From Streptomyces venezuelae (lineage in GTDB: Bacteria > Actinomycetota > Actinomycetes > Streptomycetales > Streptomycetaceae), in assembly GCF_008642275.1 (NCBI RefSeq), contig NZ_CP029189.1:7050001-7114000 (forward strand): DNA of 64,000 bases. Reading direction: 5' to 3'. Numbering within the stretch: position 1 is the first letter of the stretch; every line of letters starts with the position of its first letter. Below the pieces are notes generated by a model. The model worked only from the letters and a program-made list of their open reading frames with translations, was not told the origin of the DNA and made no database searches. Positions 9,073-17,275 of this stretch are shown in pieces. The position numbers were made by a program, and so were the translations under genes.

Positions 9073-9399
9073 ATGACGACCGCTTTGATCGACCTGAAGA
9101 CCGTGGCCCGGGACGACCGCGGTCTGCGCGTCGCCCTGGCCGGAGAGCTCGACTTCCACACGGCCGGGCAGGTGGGGCCGCGTCTGCGGGAACTCGCCGG
9201 ATCCGGGCACCGGTGCCTCGTCCTGGACCTGTGCGGGCTCTCCTTCTGCGACAGCGCGGGCATCGACCTCCTGACCCGTCTGGACCGCCACTGCCGGGCC
9301 GCGGGAACGCGGCTCCTCCTGTGCGACGTTCCGCCCCTGGTGGTCAAGTCCATCCGGGTGCTCGCCGCCGACCGCGAGCTGACGTTCGCCGTGTCGTGA
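9073..9399 (+). CDS. STAS-domain anti-sigma factor antagonist
   Basis: This 108-residue single-domain protein has the STAS fold seen in SpoIIAA/RsbV antagonists. It has VALAGELDFHTAG at the start and the phospho-site region LSFCDSAGIDLLTRL, where the Ser in DSAG is the residue normally phosphorylated by an anti-sigma kinase. It would bind an RsbW-type ATPase and free a sigma factor. No cognate anti-sigma gene adjoins it. The SpoIIE-type phosphatase at 40721 is a candidate upstream enzyme, by inference only. ATG 9073 follows GCGGAGG. A DevR-type box lies 110 bases upstream. Confidence 0.85.
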   Translation: MTTALIDLKTVARDDRGLRVALAGELDFHTAGQVGPRLRELAGSGHRCLVLDLCGLSFCDSAGIDLLTRLDRHCRAAGTRLLLCDVPPLVVKSIRVLAADRELTFAVS

Positions 9400-9400
9400 A

Positions 9401-9415
9401 GGAACCGTTCGGCCC
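9401..9415. promoter_or_regulatory. Second candidate DevR/OsdR-like box
   Basis: GGAACCGTTCGGCCC begins two bases after the STAS stop and 82 bases before the pyridoxamine-oxidase-like gene. It resembles the element at 8950 but has an extra base between the half-sites, so it is weaker. It might drive the downstream gene separately. Confidence 0.3.
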
Positions 9416-9496
9416 GGTCGCACCAGTGGACCGGGAGGGGCGCCGCGAGACCGGAAACCGCAGACGACCGAGCCGCGCCGGACGAAGGTACGCATC

Positions 9497-10093
9497 ATGG
9501 ACCAGCAGGGCACACGGCGACCGGCCGGGCGGACCGGCGCCGCCACGGCTCCCCGGCACATGCGGGAGCTGGACAGGGCGGAGTCCCTCGGGCTCCTCGC
9601 CACGGTGTCCCTGGGCCGCATCGTCTTCACCCAGCACGCGCTGCCCGCCGTCCGACCCGTGAACCACCTCGTCGAGGGCGGGGACATCGTCATCCGGATC
9701 CACGACGGCGGGGCCCTCGCCTCCTTGGCCGCGCCCGCCGAAGCCCCCGGTGTCGTGGTGGCGTACGAAGCGGACGCCATCGACCCCGACACCCACCTCG
9801 GCTGGAGCGTCGTCGTCACCGGCTACGCGCGGCGGGTCGCCGACGCCCGGGACGCCGACCGGTACGCGGACCTGCTCCGCCCCTGGGTGGTACCTCCGAC
9901 GACCAGCGCCCTGCGGATCCACGCGGATCTCGTCACGGGAATCCGGCTGGAGGCCGCCCCCGCGCCCGCACCGTCGCCCGCCCCGGCGGTCTGCGGCCGA
10001 CCCGCCCCCGTGTCGTCGCCCCTCAGCTGCTGCGGGGAAGCGGCGCCCGCCACACGAGCCTGCTGCCGCCCTCCTCGGGAGTCTCGGCGGTGA
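9497..10093 (+). CDS. Pyridoxamine 5'-phosphate oxidase-like (flavin/F420-binding split-barrel) protein
   Basis: This 198-residue protein reads ELDRAESLGLLATVSLGRIV, the start of the PNPOx-like split barrel, followed by PAVRPVNHLVEGGDIVIRI and SVVVTGYARRV. Such proteins bind FMN, F420 or haem and are frequent members of DevR/OsdR-type stress clusters. The substrate is unknown. ATG 9497 follows GAAGG with suitable spacing. The last 25 or so residues form a Pro/Ala/Cys-rich tail that overlaps the 3' end of the facing kinase gene by 71 bp. The fold ends earlier, so the tail may be an accidental extension. Confidence 0.8.
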   Translation: MDQQGTRRPAGRTGAATAPRHMRELDRAESLGLLATVSLGRIVFTQHALPAVRPVNHLVEGGDIVIRIHDGGALASLAAPAEAPGVVVAYEADAIDPDTHLGWSVVVTGYARRVADARDADRYADLLRPWVVPPTTSALRIHADLVTGIRLEAAPAPAPSPAPAVCGRPAPVSSPLSCCGEAAPATRACCRPPRESRR

Positions 10094-11747
10094 AGGTACC
10101 GCCCACCCCGCGGGCCCGCTCGTCGAGGTTGCGCAGTCCGCTCCTGCGCCCCTGCGGGGGAATGCCCGTTCCGTTGTCCGAGACGGTCAGTACGATCTCG
10201 CCCTGCCCGGCCCTGAGGGACACCCCGACCCGGGTCGCCCGGGCGTGGCGTGCCGCGTTGCTGAGGAGCTCGCCCAGCGCCGCCACCACGTGGTCGGCGA
10301 TCTGCGCGGGTACGTCGGTGTCGAGGAGTCCCTCCATGCTCAGGAGCGGCGGATGGCCGAGGGAGGCGGCCGCGTCGCCGACGGCCCGGGCGGCACGGGC
10401 CCGCAGCCCGGGCTCGCCCTCCCGGTCCCGGGTGCGGAGCCCGAAGATCGTCGATCGGATGATCTTGATCGTCTCGTCCAGGTCCTCGACCGCCCGGCCG
10501 ACCCGCTCGGCAGCCCCCTCGTGTTCGACGAGCCGGGCGGCGCTCTGCAGGGTCATGCCGGTGGCGAACAGCCGCTGGATGGCCAGGTCGTGCAGGTCGC
10601 GGGCGATCCGGTCGCGCTCCTCCAGCAGGGCTATCTGCTCGGCGTCCCGGCGGCGTTCCGCCAGCTCCAGGGCGATCGCGGCCTGACCCGCGAAGGCGAC
10701 GAGCGGCTCCAGCTCACCCTCGCCGAAGGCCGGATCTCCAGGAGAGCGCGACAGCAGCAGCACCCCCCGGCCGGCCCCGCCTCCGGTGCCGAGCGGAACC
10801 GCCACGGCCGGTCCCAGCCCCGCCCGTCCCCGCATTCCGGCCTCGGCCGCGTAGCGACCGTCGTCCGAGGCCTGCAGGGTCGTGACGGGCCTGCCCGCGC
10901 GGTGCGCGGCCCCGGAGAGCGTCCCCTCGAACGGGACGACGAGGTCCTGCCACGCGGCCCGGTCCGCTCCGGCCGCGAACTCCACCACCAGGCCGTCCAC
11001 ACCGTCCACCGGAACGGCGATGTGCGCGAGCCGCGCCGCGGTGATCTCCTGGGCGCGCCGGGCGATGAGTTCCAGTACCGCCGGGCGCGAACTCCCGGAC
11101 AGCAGGCTCTCGGTGATCTCCGCATTCGCCCTGAGCCAGCGCTGCTGGCGCTGCGCCCCCTCGTAGAGCCGTGCGTTGTCGATCGCCACGCCTGCCGCCA
11201 CCGAGAGGGTGGAGATCACGGTCTCGTCCTCGGTGTCGAAGTCGACGCCGCCCCGCTTGTCGGTCAGGTAGAGGTTCCCGAACACCTCGTCACGAACCCG
11301 GATCGGCACGCCGAGGAAGGTGCGCATCGGCGGGTGATGGGCCGGGAACCCGTGGGAGGAGGAGTGCGCTCCGAGATCGGTCAGGCGCAGCGGCTCCGGA
11401 TGGTGGATGACCTCACCGAGCAGGCCGTGGCCGGCCGGCAGCGGACCGATGTCGGCGATCTCCGCGTCGGTGAGGCCCACGGTCAGGAACTGCGCGAGCC
11501 TGCGCCCGTCGGGACCGATCACGCCGAGGGCGCCGTACTCGGCGTCCACCAGCAGCGCGGCCGCCTCCACGATGCGCCGGAGCACCTGGGCGAGGTCCAG
11601 CTCCCGTCCCACCGAGACGACGGCCTCCAGCAGGCTGTGCACCCGGTCGCGCGTGCCGCGCACCTCGTCGATGCGTACCTGGAGCTCGTCCAGCAACTCG
11701 TCGAGCCGCATCCTCGGCACCTGCGTCAACGGATCCCCCACACCCAC
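10023..11747 (-). CDS. Two-GAF sensor histidine kinase (DevS/DosT/OsdK-like)
   Basis: This 574-residue kinase has GAF domains at about 60-205 and 225-370, a HisKA_3 dimerisation segment with the phospho-acceptor in ARDLHDLAIQRLF, and an HATPase domain (GELLSNAARHARAT, VSDNGTGIPP). The first GAF carries HGFPAHHPPMRTFLGVP, which matches the haem-ligand region I recall from mycobacterial DevS. Redox or gas sensing through haem is therefore likely. There are no membrane segments. GTG 11747 has GGAGGAGC upstream; an internal ATG 11711 is an alternative start. The partner regulator is probably the gene at 8095-8805. Confidence 0.88.
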   Translation of the reverse strand: MGVGDPLTQVPRMRLDELLDELQVRIDEVRGTRDRVHSLLEAVVSVGRELDLAQVLRRIVEAAALLVDAEYGALGVIGPDGRRLAQFLTVGLTDAEIADIGPLPAGHGLLGEVIHHPEPLRLTDLGAHSSSHGFPAHHPPMRTFLGVPIRVRDEVFGNLYLTDKRGGVDFDTEDETVISTLSVAAGVAIDNARLYEGAQRQQRWLRANAEITESLLSGSSRPAVLELIARRAQEITAARLAHIAVPVDGVDGLVVEFAAGADRAAWQDLVVPFEGTLSGAAHRAGRPVTTLQASDDGRYAAEAGMRGRAGLGPAVAVPLGTGGGAGRGVLLLSRSPGDPAFGEGELEPLVAFAGQAAIALELAERRRDAEQIALLEERDRIARDLHDLAIQRLFATGMTLQSAARLVEHEGAAERVGRAVEDLDETIKIIRSTIFGLRTRDREGEPGLRARAARAVGDAAASLGHPPLLSMEGLLDTDVPAQIADHVVAALGELLSNAARHARATRVGVSLRAGQGEIVLTVSDNGTGIPPQGRRSGLRNLDERARGVGGTFTAETPEEGGSRLVWRAPLPRSS

Positions 11748-11850
11748 GCCCTGCTCCTCCGCCCACCCGATGGCACGCCAAGCGGCCAGCGTATCGACAC
11801 GCCGGGGCCCGGAGGGCGTCGTTGCGTGCGGACGCCTGCCGTGACTGACT

Positions 11851-11864
11851 GGACCGAAGCGCCC
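11851..11864. promoter_or_regulatory. Weak DevR-like box before ppk2
   Basis: GGACCGAAGCGCCC sits 24 bases upstream of the PPK2 start in the divergent gap with the sensor kinase. It resembles the elements at 8950 and 9401 only loosely and is listed because of its position. Confidence 0.22.
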
Positions 11865-11887
11865 GGCGACGATCGGCAGGTACGGAC

Positions 11888-12682
11888 ATGGGACTCGGCA
11901 AGGCGGTCTACGAGGCGGAGCTGCTGCGACTGCAGACGGAGCTGATCAAGGTCCAGGAATGGGTGCGCGTCCAGGGGGCCCGGCTGGTCGTCGTCTTCGA
12001 GGGGCGGGACGCGGCGGGCAAGGGAGGCACGATCAAACGGGTCGCCGAGCACCTCAACCCCCGCGTGGCCCGCATCGCGGCCCTTCCGACGCCTACGGAG
12101 CGGCAGCGCACGCAGTGGTACTTCCAGCGCTACGTCGAGCACCTGCCGGCCGCGGGCGAGATCGTCCTGTTCGACCGCAGCTGGTACAACCGTGCCGGAG
12201 TCGAGCACGTCATGGGCTTCTGCACGCCCGCGGAACACCAGCTCTTCCTCCGGCAGTGCCCGGTCTTCGAGCGGATGCTGGTGGAGGACGGGATCCTGCT
12301 CCGCAAGTACTGGTTCTCCGTCAGCGACGCGGTCCAGGAGGAGCGGTTCCGGCGCCGGGCGCAGGATCCGCTGCGGCGATGGAAGCTCTCCCCGATGGAC
12401 CTGGAGTCCCTCACCCGCTGGGAGGCGTACTCGCGGGCCAAGGACGAGATGCTGGTGCACACGGACACGGCCGACGCCCCCTGGTACGTGGTCGGGAGCG
12501 ACGACAAGCGCAGCGCGCGACTCAACATGATCGCCCACCTGTTGTCCTCGATCCCCTACGAGGACGTGGCCGTGCCTGAGCCCGTCCTGCCGGCCAGGCC
12601 CCCGTCGACGGGATACGAGAGGCCTCCCAGGGAACTGCAGACCCTCGTGCCCGATCACGCGGCCACACTCCGGAAGGACTGA
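11888..12682 (+). CDS. ppk2: Polyphosphate kinase 2
   Basis: This 264-residue soluble enzyme of the PPK2 family transfers phosphate between polyphosphate and nucleotides. VVVFEGRDAAGKGGTIKR is the Walker A loop, EIVLFDRSWYNRAGVEHVMG the Walker B/lid region, and RRRAQDPLRRWKLSPMDLES a conserved downstream block. The length suits a one-domain PPK2. It faces away from the DevS-like kinase gene. Together they suggest polyphosphate-based energy or nucleotide buffering under oxygen limitation. I cannot tell from sequence whether it prefers ADP, GDP or AMP. Confidence 0.93.
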   Translation: MGLGKAVYEAELLRLQTELIKVQEWVRVQGARLVVVFEGRDAAGKGGTIKRVAEHLNPRVARIAALPTPTERQRTQWYFQRYVEHLPAAGEIVLFDRSWYNRAGVEHVMGFCTPAEHQLFLRQCPVFERMLVEDGILLRKYWFSVSDAVQEERFRRRAQDPLRRWKLSPMDLESLTRWEAYSRAKDEMLVHTDTADAPWYVVGSDDKRSARLNMIAHLLSSIPYEDVAVPEPVLPARPPSTGYERPPRELQTLVPDHAATLRKD

Positions 12683-12734
12683 GCCGCCGCGGGCCGGGGC
12701 CGCCCGGTGACGCCGCTCGCCGCTCGCGCAGCCG

Positions 12735-13295
12735 TCAGTAGCCCTCCAGGGCCTCCCGTACGAGGCGGTGCGCGTACGCGGAGTCGAGGCCGCCGGGCCG
12801 GAAGAGGATGCGGTACATCATCGGTGCGACGACCTGGTCGAGGACCTTCTCGACGTCCGGAGCGGCTTCGCCGCGCTCCGCGGCCCGGTCGAGGATGACG
12901 CGGATCTGGTCCGCCGCGTACGTGGAGCACTGGCCGGCGTTCGTACCGTCCGGATCGCCCAGGAGGGCGTCGCGGACGTAGGACTGGCCTGCCGGGGAGG
13001 CCATCTCCTCGAGGAACTGCTCGGCCCAGTTCTCCAGCTCCGCCGACAGCGATCCCAGTTCCTCCGGCGCAGTGTCCGGACGCAGGTGCTCGACGGCCAC
13101 GTCGGACAGCAGTTCCTGCAGGTCGCCCCAGCGGCGGTAGATGGTGGACGGGGTGACGCCGGCGCGGGCGGCGACGAGAGGGACGGTCAGCGCCGAGCGG
13201 CCCGCCTCCGCCTGGAGCTCGCGCACTGCGGCATGGACCGCCTCCTGCACCCGGGCGCTGCGACCGCCGGGGCGAACCATGGGTTTTGGGCTCAT
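12735..13295 (-). CDS. TetR/AcrR-family transcriptional regulator
   Basis: This 186-residue protein has an N-terminal helix-turn-helix (VPLVAARAGVTPSTIYRRWG) and a C-terminal ligand domain with the TetR_C-type ending. ATG 13295 was chosen because it gives a normal length; the open frame upstream overlaps the facing gene. It is divergent from the metallo-hydrolase at 13474 and probably controls it through the shared 178-bp gap. Confidence 0.88.
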   Translation of the reverse strand: MSPKPMVRPGGRSARVQEAVHAAVRELQAEAGRSALTVPLVAARAGVTPSTIYRRWGDLQELLSDVAVEHLRPDTAPEELGSLSAELENWAEQFLEEMASPAGQSYVRDALLGDPDGTNAGQCSTYAADQIRVILDRAAERGEAAPDVEKVLDQVVAPMMYRILFRPGGLDSAYAHRLVREALEGY

Positions 13296-13305
13296 GGGGC
13301 CAAGG

Positions 13306-13367
13306 TTAAAGCAAATCCGTAGCTTCATGGCACGAGATGACGCGCTAAAGCTAAATGATTGCCTTAA
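13306..13367. promoter_or_regulatory. AT-rich divergent promoter with near-inverted repeats
   Basis: TTAAAGCAA at 13306-13314 and TTGCCTTAA at 13359-13367 are inverted copies with one mismatch, inside an AT-rich stretch unlike the flanks. They lie between the divergent TetR and metallo-hydrolase genes and are candidate operator halves for the TetR protein. Confidence 0.35.
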
Positions 13368-13473
13368 GGGCATCGGGGAGGTACGGTCCTCGATCGAGGG
13401 CCTCCGGGGCTCGCGTCCGACGCGAGCGGCGTACCCGTCGCATGGCCCGATCGGGATCTTCCGGGAGTACGGG

Positions 13474-14541
13474 ATGACGCACAGCAACAGGGTCTTACGC
13501 TCCATGAGCCGACGCGGATTCATGGGGGCGGCCGCGGGTGCCGGCGTGGGTGTCGGCGCCGCCGGTGTGCTCGGTGCGGGTGAAGCCCTTGCGGGTACCA
13601 GGCCGGGCACCGCCTCCGCCGCCTCGGGGTCCAGGACGCAGGTGTCCACGATCGCCCTGGGCAGGATCACGGTCACCCGTGTGGTCGAGTTCCACGGCGA
13701 GTTGGGGCTGACGTCGCGCGACGTGCTCCCGGAAGGGGGGAAGGAGCTGTGGCAGGAGAACAGGTCCTGGCTCAGCCCGGACTTCTGGGACCCCGGTACC
13801 GACATGCTCTCCATGGCGTTGCAGACCTGGGTCGTGCGCAGCGAGGGCAGGACGATCCTGATCGACACGGGAGCCGGAAACGACAAGTTCCGCCCCTACG
13901 CCAAGCACTGGCAGTACCTGGACACGGGCTTCCTGCGCCGCCTGGCCCAGGCCGGTGTCAGGCCTCAGGACGTCGACATCGTGGTCAACACCCACCTGCA
14001 CAACGACCACGTCGGCTGGAACACCCGGCGGGAGGGACGGGCCTGGGTGCCCACCTTCCCCCGTGCCACCTATCTCATCCCCCGAATCGAATTCGACTAC
14101 TGGAACCCCCGAAACCCCTCGGGGCCCGACAACCCGGCCGGCCAGAACGTCTGGGAGGACAGCGTGCTGCCCGTCCACGAGGCCGGACTGGTGGAACTGT
14201 GGGACGGCGCCCACACCATCGACTCCGGCCTTCAGCTCGATCTGGCGCCCGGGCACACCCCCGGATCGTCCGTGGTCCGGCTCCGGTCGGGAACCGACCG
14301 GGCGGTGTTCGTCGGCGATCTGCTGCACACGCCCCTCCAGCTCGAACACCCGGAGCTCAACAGCTGCTTCGAGGAGGACGCGAAGCAGGCCCGTGTCACC
14401 CGGCGGGCCATGCTGGAGTGGGCCGCCGACCACAACGCCCTCCTCCTGCCGGCGCACCTTCCCGGCCATGGCGCCGCCGAAGTGGCGCGCGACGGCAGCA
14501 ACTTCAGGATCAAGGAGTGGGCGGGCTTCAGCCGCATCTGA
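13474..14541 (+). CDS. Exported metallo-beta-lactamase-fold hydrolase
   Basis: This 355-residue protein has a Tat-like signal (SMSRRGFMGAAAGAGVGVG) and a metallo-beta-lactamase domain. The metal motif NTHLHNDHVGWN is clear, with further ligands in APGHTPGSS, FVGDLLHTPLQ and PAHLPGHG. Members include lactonases and other esterases; the substrate here is unknown. ATG 13474 follows CGGGAG. Codon 8 is TTA (13495-13497), which would place it under bldA control if this start is right; starting at ATG 13504 would avoid it. The divergent TetR gene is the likely regulator. Confidence 0.86.
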   Translation: MTHSNRVLRSMSRRGFMGAAAGAGVGVGAAGVLGAGEALAGTRPGTASAASGSRTQVSTIALGRITVTRVVEFHGELGLTSRDVLPEGGKELWQENRSWLSPDFWDPGTDMLSMALQTWVVRSEGRTILIDTGAGNDKFRPYAKHWQYLDTGFLRRLAQAGVRPQDVDIVVNTHLHNDHVGWNTRREGRAWVPTFPRATYLIPRIEFDYWNPRNPSGPDNPAGQNVWEDSVLPVHEAGLVELWDGAHTIDSGLQLDLAPGHTPGSSVVRLRSGTDRAVFVGDLLHTPLQLEHPELNSCFEEDAKQARVTRRAMLEWAADHNALLLPAHLPGHGAAEVARDGSNFRIKEWAGFSRI

Positions 14542-14631
14542 CGCGGCCGGGAGACCACATCGGCCGGCGGTCCGCGCCGTCCGGGACCGGACGACGGGGA
14601 CCGCCGTGAAACGCAGGGCCGTGAAACTGGG

Positions 14632-14673
14632 CCGGGGGCCGGGGGCCGGGGGCCGGGGGCCGGGGGCCGGGGG
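14632..14673. repeat. Six tandem CCGGGGG units
   Basis: Six exact copies of the 7-mer CCGGGGG give six runs of five G on the plus strand, about 40 bases past the collagenase stop and 90 past the metallo-hydrolase stop. Such spacing could fold as a G-quadruplex. It sits between convergent genes. Confidence 0.85.
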
Positions 14674-14715
14674 TCGGGGACGGGGCGACGACAACGCCCG
14701 GACCGGCCGGTCAGC

Positions 14716-17049
14716 TCACTTGGTCCGCGTCGAGACGCTCACACCGCTGAAGTCCCGCGCGGCCGCGAGGCTGAAGTAGACCCAGCCGGACGGCGGGTTC
14801 TCGATCGTCAGGGTCTCGCCGTTGCCGGCGCCGGTGGACTTCGCCTGGTGGCTGCCGGTGGTGGCCCAGCTGCCGCCGCCGTAGTAGAGGTCGGCGTTGC
14901 CGGTGCCGCCGCTGCTGGTGATGGTGAGCTCCTTGACCCCCGCCGGCAGGTACAGGAAGTGGTAGCTGTAGTTGCCGACGGTGGCCGCGAGGTTGTCCCG
15001 GCGGCAGTTCCGGTCGAACTGACGGGGGTCAACGGCGGTGCAGAGCGGTGTCGTCGGGGCCTCCGGCAGGGGGCCGCAGTCGTCGGTCGCGCAGGTGGTC
15101 GTCAGCCAGGTGGCGAAGTCGGCGTCGTAGCCGGTGCCGATGGTCTGCTTCAGGAAGGTGCGGGCGCCGTTCCAGTCGCCGGCGCGGTACTTGTCGAGGA
15201 CGGTCCCGATGTCGGCGGGGTGCTTCTGGAGCATGTAGCGGACCGCGAGGAAGCCCCAGCGGTAGACCCGGTTCGAGTTGACCTCGGGGTTCTCGTCCTG
15301 GTCGTAGACGGTGTCGAACAGGTCGCTGAGCTTGTAGGTCCTCCTGCCGGCCTCGGCGATGGCCTCGGCGTTGCGCTCGCCGCGGTACCCGAACGAGATG
15401 TTCTCGGCGATGCCCTCGACCCACCAGATGGTCGGCGTGGTCATGCCGGCCTCGAAGTCGCCGTACATGTCGTACCGGCCGTCGAGGTAGTGGGTGTACT
15501 CGTGGTTGAGGTTCCAGATCTGGAAGTCAGGGCGCAGCCAGTGGGCCTCGTGGGCGATGAAGCGGGCCTGGTTGCCGGCCGCCGCCGGATCGCCCTCCTC
15601 GTACATGCCGCCGTTGTCGACGTCGATGTCGTAGATGGCCCAGGCGTACAGCGCGTACTGGGTGTAGTCGTCGAAGACGACGACCTCGAGGTTGGTGTTC
15701 ACGTCGCCGGGGATGGCGCCCCTGTCGCCGATGACCCGGTGGAAGTACGCGTCCTGGTTGACCAGGCTGGTGCAGGTGCCGCCCAGCTGGCCGGGGGACA
15801 TGTCCTGGGCGCGGATCTTCAGGCCCGGGGTGCACGCGTGCTGGATCGGCAGGATCGCCGGGAGCACGCGCCCGCCCAGGTCGCAGATGGCGTAGGCCGC
15901 GCAGTTGTTCCGGTCGTACTGGCGCGTGTACCAGCCCAGGTTCATGGTGATCGGCGCGGTGGGGCCGACGTTCGGGTACCGGTTGATCAGGTCCTTCAGC
16001 AGCGGCCGGACCCGGTCCTTGAGCTCGGGGACGTCGAGGGCGTAGCCGAGGTAGCGGCCGACGTTGCTGACGACGTCCAGGCGGTTCAGCTGCGCGCCGT
16101 TGCGCGTGACGAAGCCGGCCCAGGTGTCGAGGACGGTGGGGTCGGCCTTGAGGGCGGCCCGCCAGCCGCGGCCGTCGTCCTCGGCTTTGAAGCCGTTCTC
16201 GACGACCCGTTCGACGTGCTGCATGGCCAGGTTCATCTGGGCGGGCCACGTGCCGTCGTAGCTGCCGAGCATCCACTTCACGACGCCGGCGTACCGGCCC
16301 GCGGCGTGGGCGCTGTCGATCAGCGTGACGACCTCGTTGAGGATCTCGCCGTTCGCGTCGGTGACGTCCTTGCTCCGCGGGGCGGCGAAGAAGGCGTCCA
16401 GCGCGCCGCGCGCCGCGCCGTCCAGCGCGGTGCCGTAGTCGCCGACGACGTCGGCGTTGTTCTCCTGCACGTAGTAGCCGGCGCGCAGGAACATCACCAG
16501 CTGCCCGACGGAGGCGCTGTTGCTGCCCGAGTACGTGGCGGAAGCGTCGCGCAGCGCGTCGGCGACGGTCACCATCTGGGCCTCGCGGAAGGCCTTTCGC
16601 GCGTTCTCCCCGGTGAGGTCGAACAGCGGATAGGTGCAGGTGATCCGGGGGAGGGCCGTGAGCTGCCGGACCAGCGCGCTGCCGGCGGAGTTGATCACGC
16701 CGGAGAGGTCGCCGCACTCGTCCCCGGCGGCGGCGGACGACCGCTTGTCGGCCTTGCCGGCCTTGTCGGCGGGGAGGGTCGGGGCGGGTGCCGAGGCGGA
16801 CTCCTCGGGGCTGTCCTGGGAGGAGATCCGGAAGCGGGAGCCGTTGCTCAGGGCATCGGGCGACTTGGGGACGGGGATCGACCGCGGCGCCGAGGCCGCG
16901 GTGCCACGTGCGTTCGCGCCGGCGGCAGCTGGGGCGCCGCCGGAAGCTGCCTGACTCTGCGGTGCGAACAGGCCGAGCACGAGGAAGGCGGCTGCGCCGA
17001 GCGCGGGGAGTCTGCGCGCACCGGCCTTCGATATCCGGAAGGGAAGCAT
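14716..17049 (-). CDS. Secreted M9 collagenase with C-terminal PPC domain
   Basis: This 777-residue secreted metalloprotease has a signal peptide (ALGAAAFLVLGLFAPQSQA), a linker, an M9 N-terminal activator domain (about 110-430), the gluzincin domain with LNHEYTHYLDGRYDM and WWVEGIAENISF, and a C-terminal pre-peptidase/PPC-like domain ending VSTRTK. HEYTH supplies the zinc ligands and catalytic Glu, and the Glu of VEGIAE the third ligand. It would degrade collagen-like proteins outside the cell. No polycystic-kidney repeat is seen, so it is shorter than clostridial collagenases. An operator-like AT-rich repeat lies 55 bases upstream. Confidence 0.92.
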   Translation of the reverse strand: MLPFRISKAGARRLPALGAAAFLVLGLFAPQSQAASGGAPAAAGANARGTAASAPRSIPVPKSPDALSNGSRFRISSQDSPEESASAPAPTLPADKAGKADKRSSAAAGDECGDLSGVINSAGSALVRQLTALPRITCTYPLFDLTGENARKAFREAQMVTVADALRDASATYSGSNSASVGQLVMFLRAGYYVQENNADVVGDYGTALDGAARGALDAFFAAPRSKDVTDANGEILNEVVTLIDSAHAAGRYAGVVKWMLGSYDGTWPAQMNLAMQHVERVVENGFKAEDDGRGWRAALKADPTVLDTWAGFVTRNGAQLNRLDVVSNVGRYLGYALDVPELKDRVRPLLKDLINRYPNVGPTAPITMNLGWYTRQYDRNNCAAYAICDLGGRVLPAILPIQHACTPGLKIRAQDMSPGQLGGTCTSLVNQDAYFHRVIGDRGAIPGDVNTNLEVVVFDDYTQYALYAWAIYDIDVDNGGMYEEGDPAAAGNQARFIAHEAHWLRPDFQIWNLNHEYTHYLDGRYDMYGDFEAGMTTPTIWWVEGIAENISFGYRGERNAEAIAEAGRRTYKLSDLFDTVYDQDENPEVNSNRVYRWGFLAVRYMLQKHPADIGTVLDKYRAGDWNGARTFLKQTIGTGYDADFATWLTTTCATDDCGPLPEAPTTPLCTAVDPRQFDRNCRRDNLAATVGNYSYHFLYLPAGVKELTITSSGGTGNADLYYGGGSWATTGSHQAKSTGAGNGETLTIENPPSGWVYFSLAAARDFSGVSVSTRTK

Positions 17050-17103
17050 CTGTGGGGGCCTCCGGGGCCGTTGTGGCCACGTGATGGGGACACGAGGTCG
17101 TTG

Positions 17104-17130
17104 ACATGTGACATGTAAAATTTCACATGT
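17104..17130. promoter_or_regulatory. Triple ACATGT operator-like element
   Basis: Three copies of the self-complementary hexamer ACATGT occur at 17104, 17111 and 17125. The outer ones extend to a perfect 8-bp inverted repeat (ACATGTGA / TCACATGT) with an 11-base AT-rich spacer. The element sits 55-81 bases upstream of the collagenase start and 146 bases before the next plus-strand gene, in an otherwise GC-rich region. Confidence 0.55.
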
Positions 17131-17275
17131 TCCGTCGCGCTGGAAGTGCTTGGACAGGATTCACCTCCGGACACGCCGGCGTCCCACGCGGTGCGGAGCT
17201 CCGTCTGGCAGGCTCGCAACGGGCCCCCGGGGCGTGGTTCCCCGGGGGAGTGCCGCCGTCTCTGAGGGAGACCCA

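Noticed and set aside
8805..9819. N-terminal extension of the response regulator frame
   Set aside because: It overlaps STAS and pyridoxamine-oxidase-like genes on the other strand; the conserved protein starts at 8805 with a ribosome site.
14632..14673. CCGGGGG tandem as a CRISPR-like or IS end
   Set aside because: Unit is only 7 bp with no spacers and no adjoining transposase; treated as a simple repeat.
14848..17118. 756-codon plus-strand ORF opposite the collagenase
   Set aside because: Val/Gly/Asp-rich shadow; the minus strand has a signal peptide, HExxH and full M9 order.
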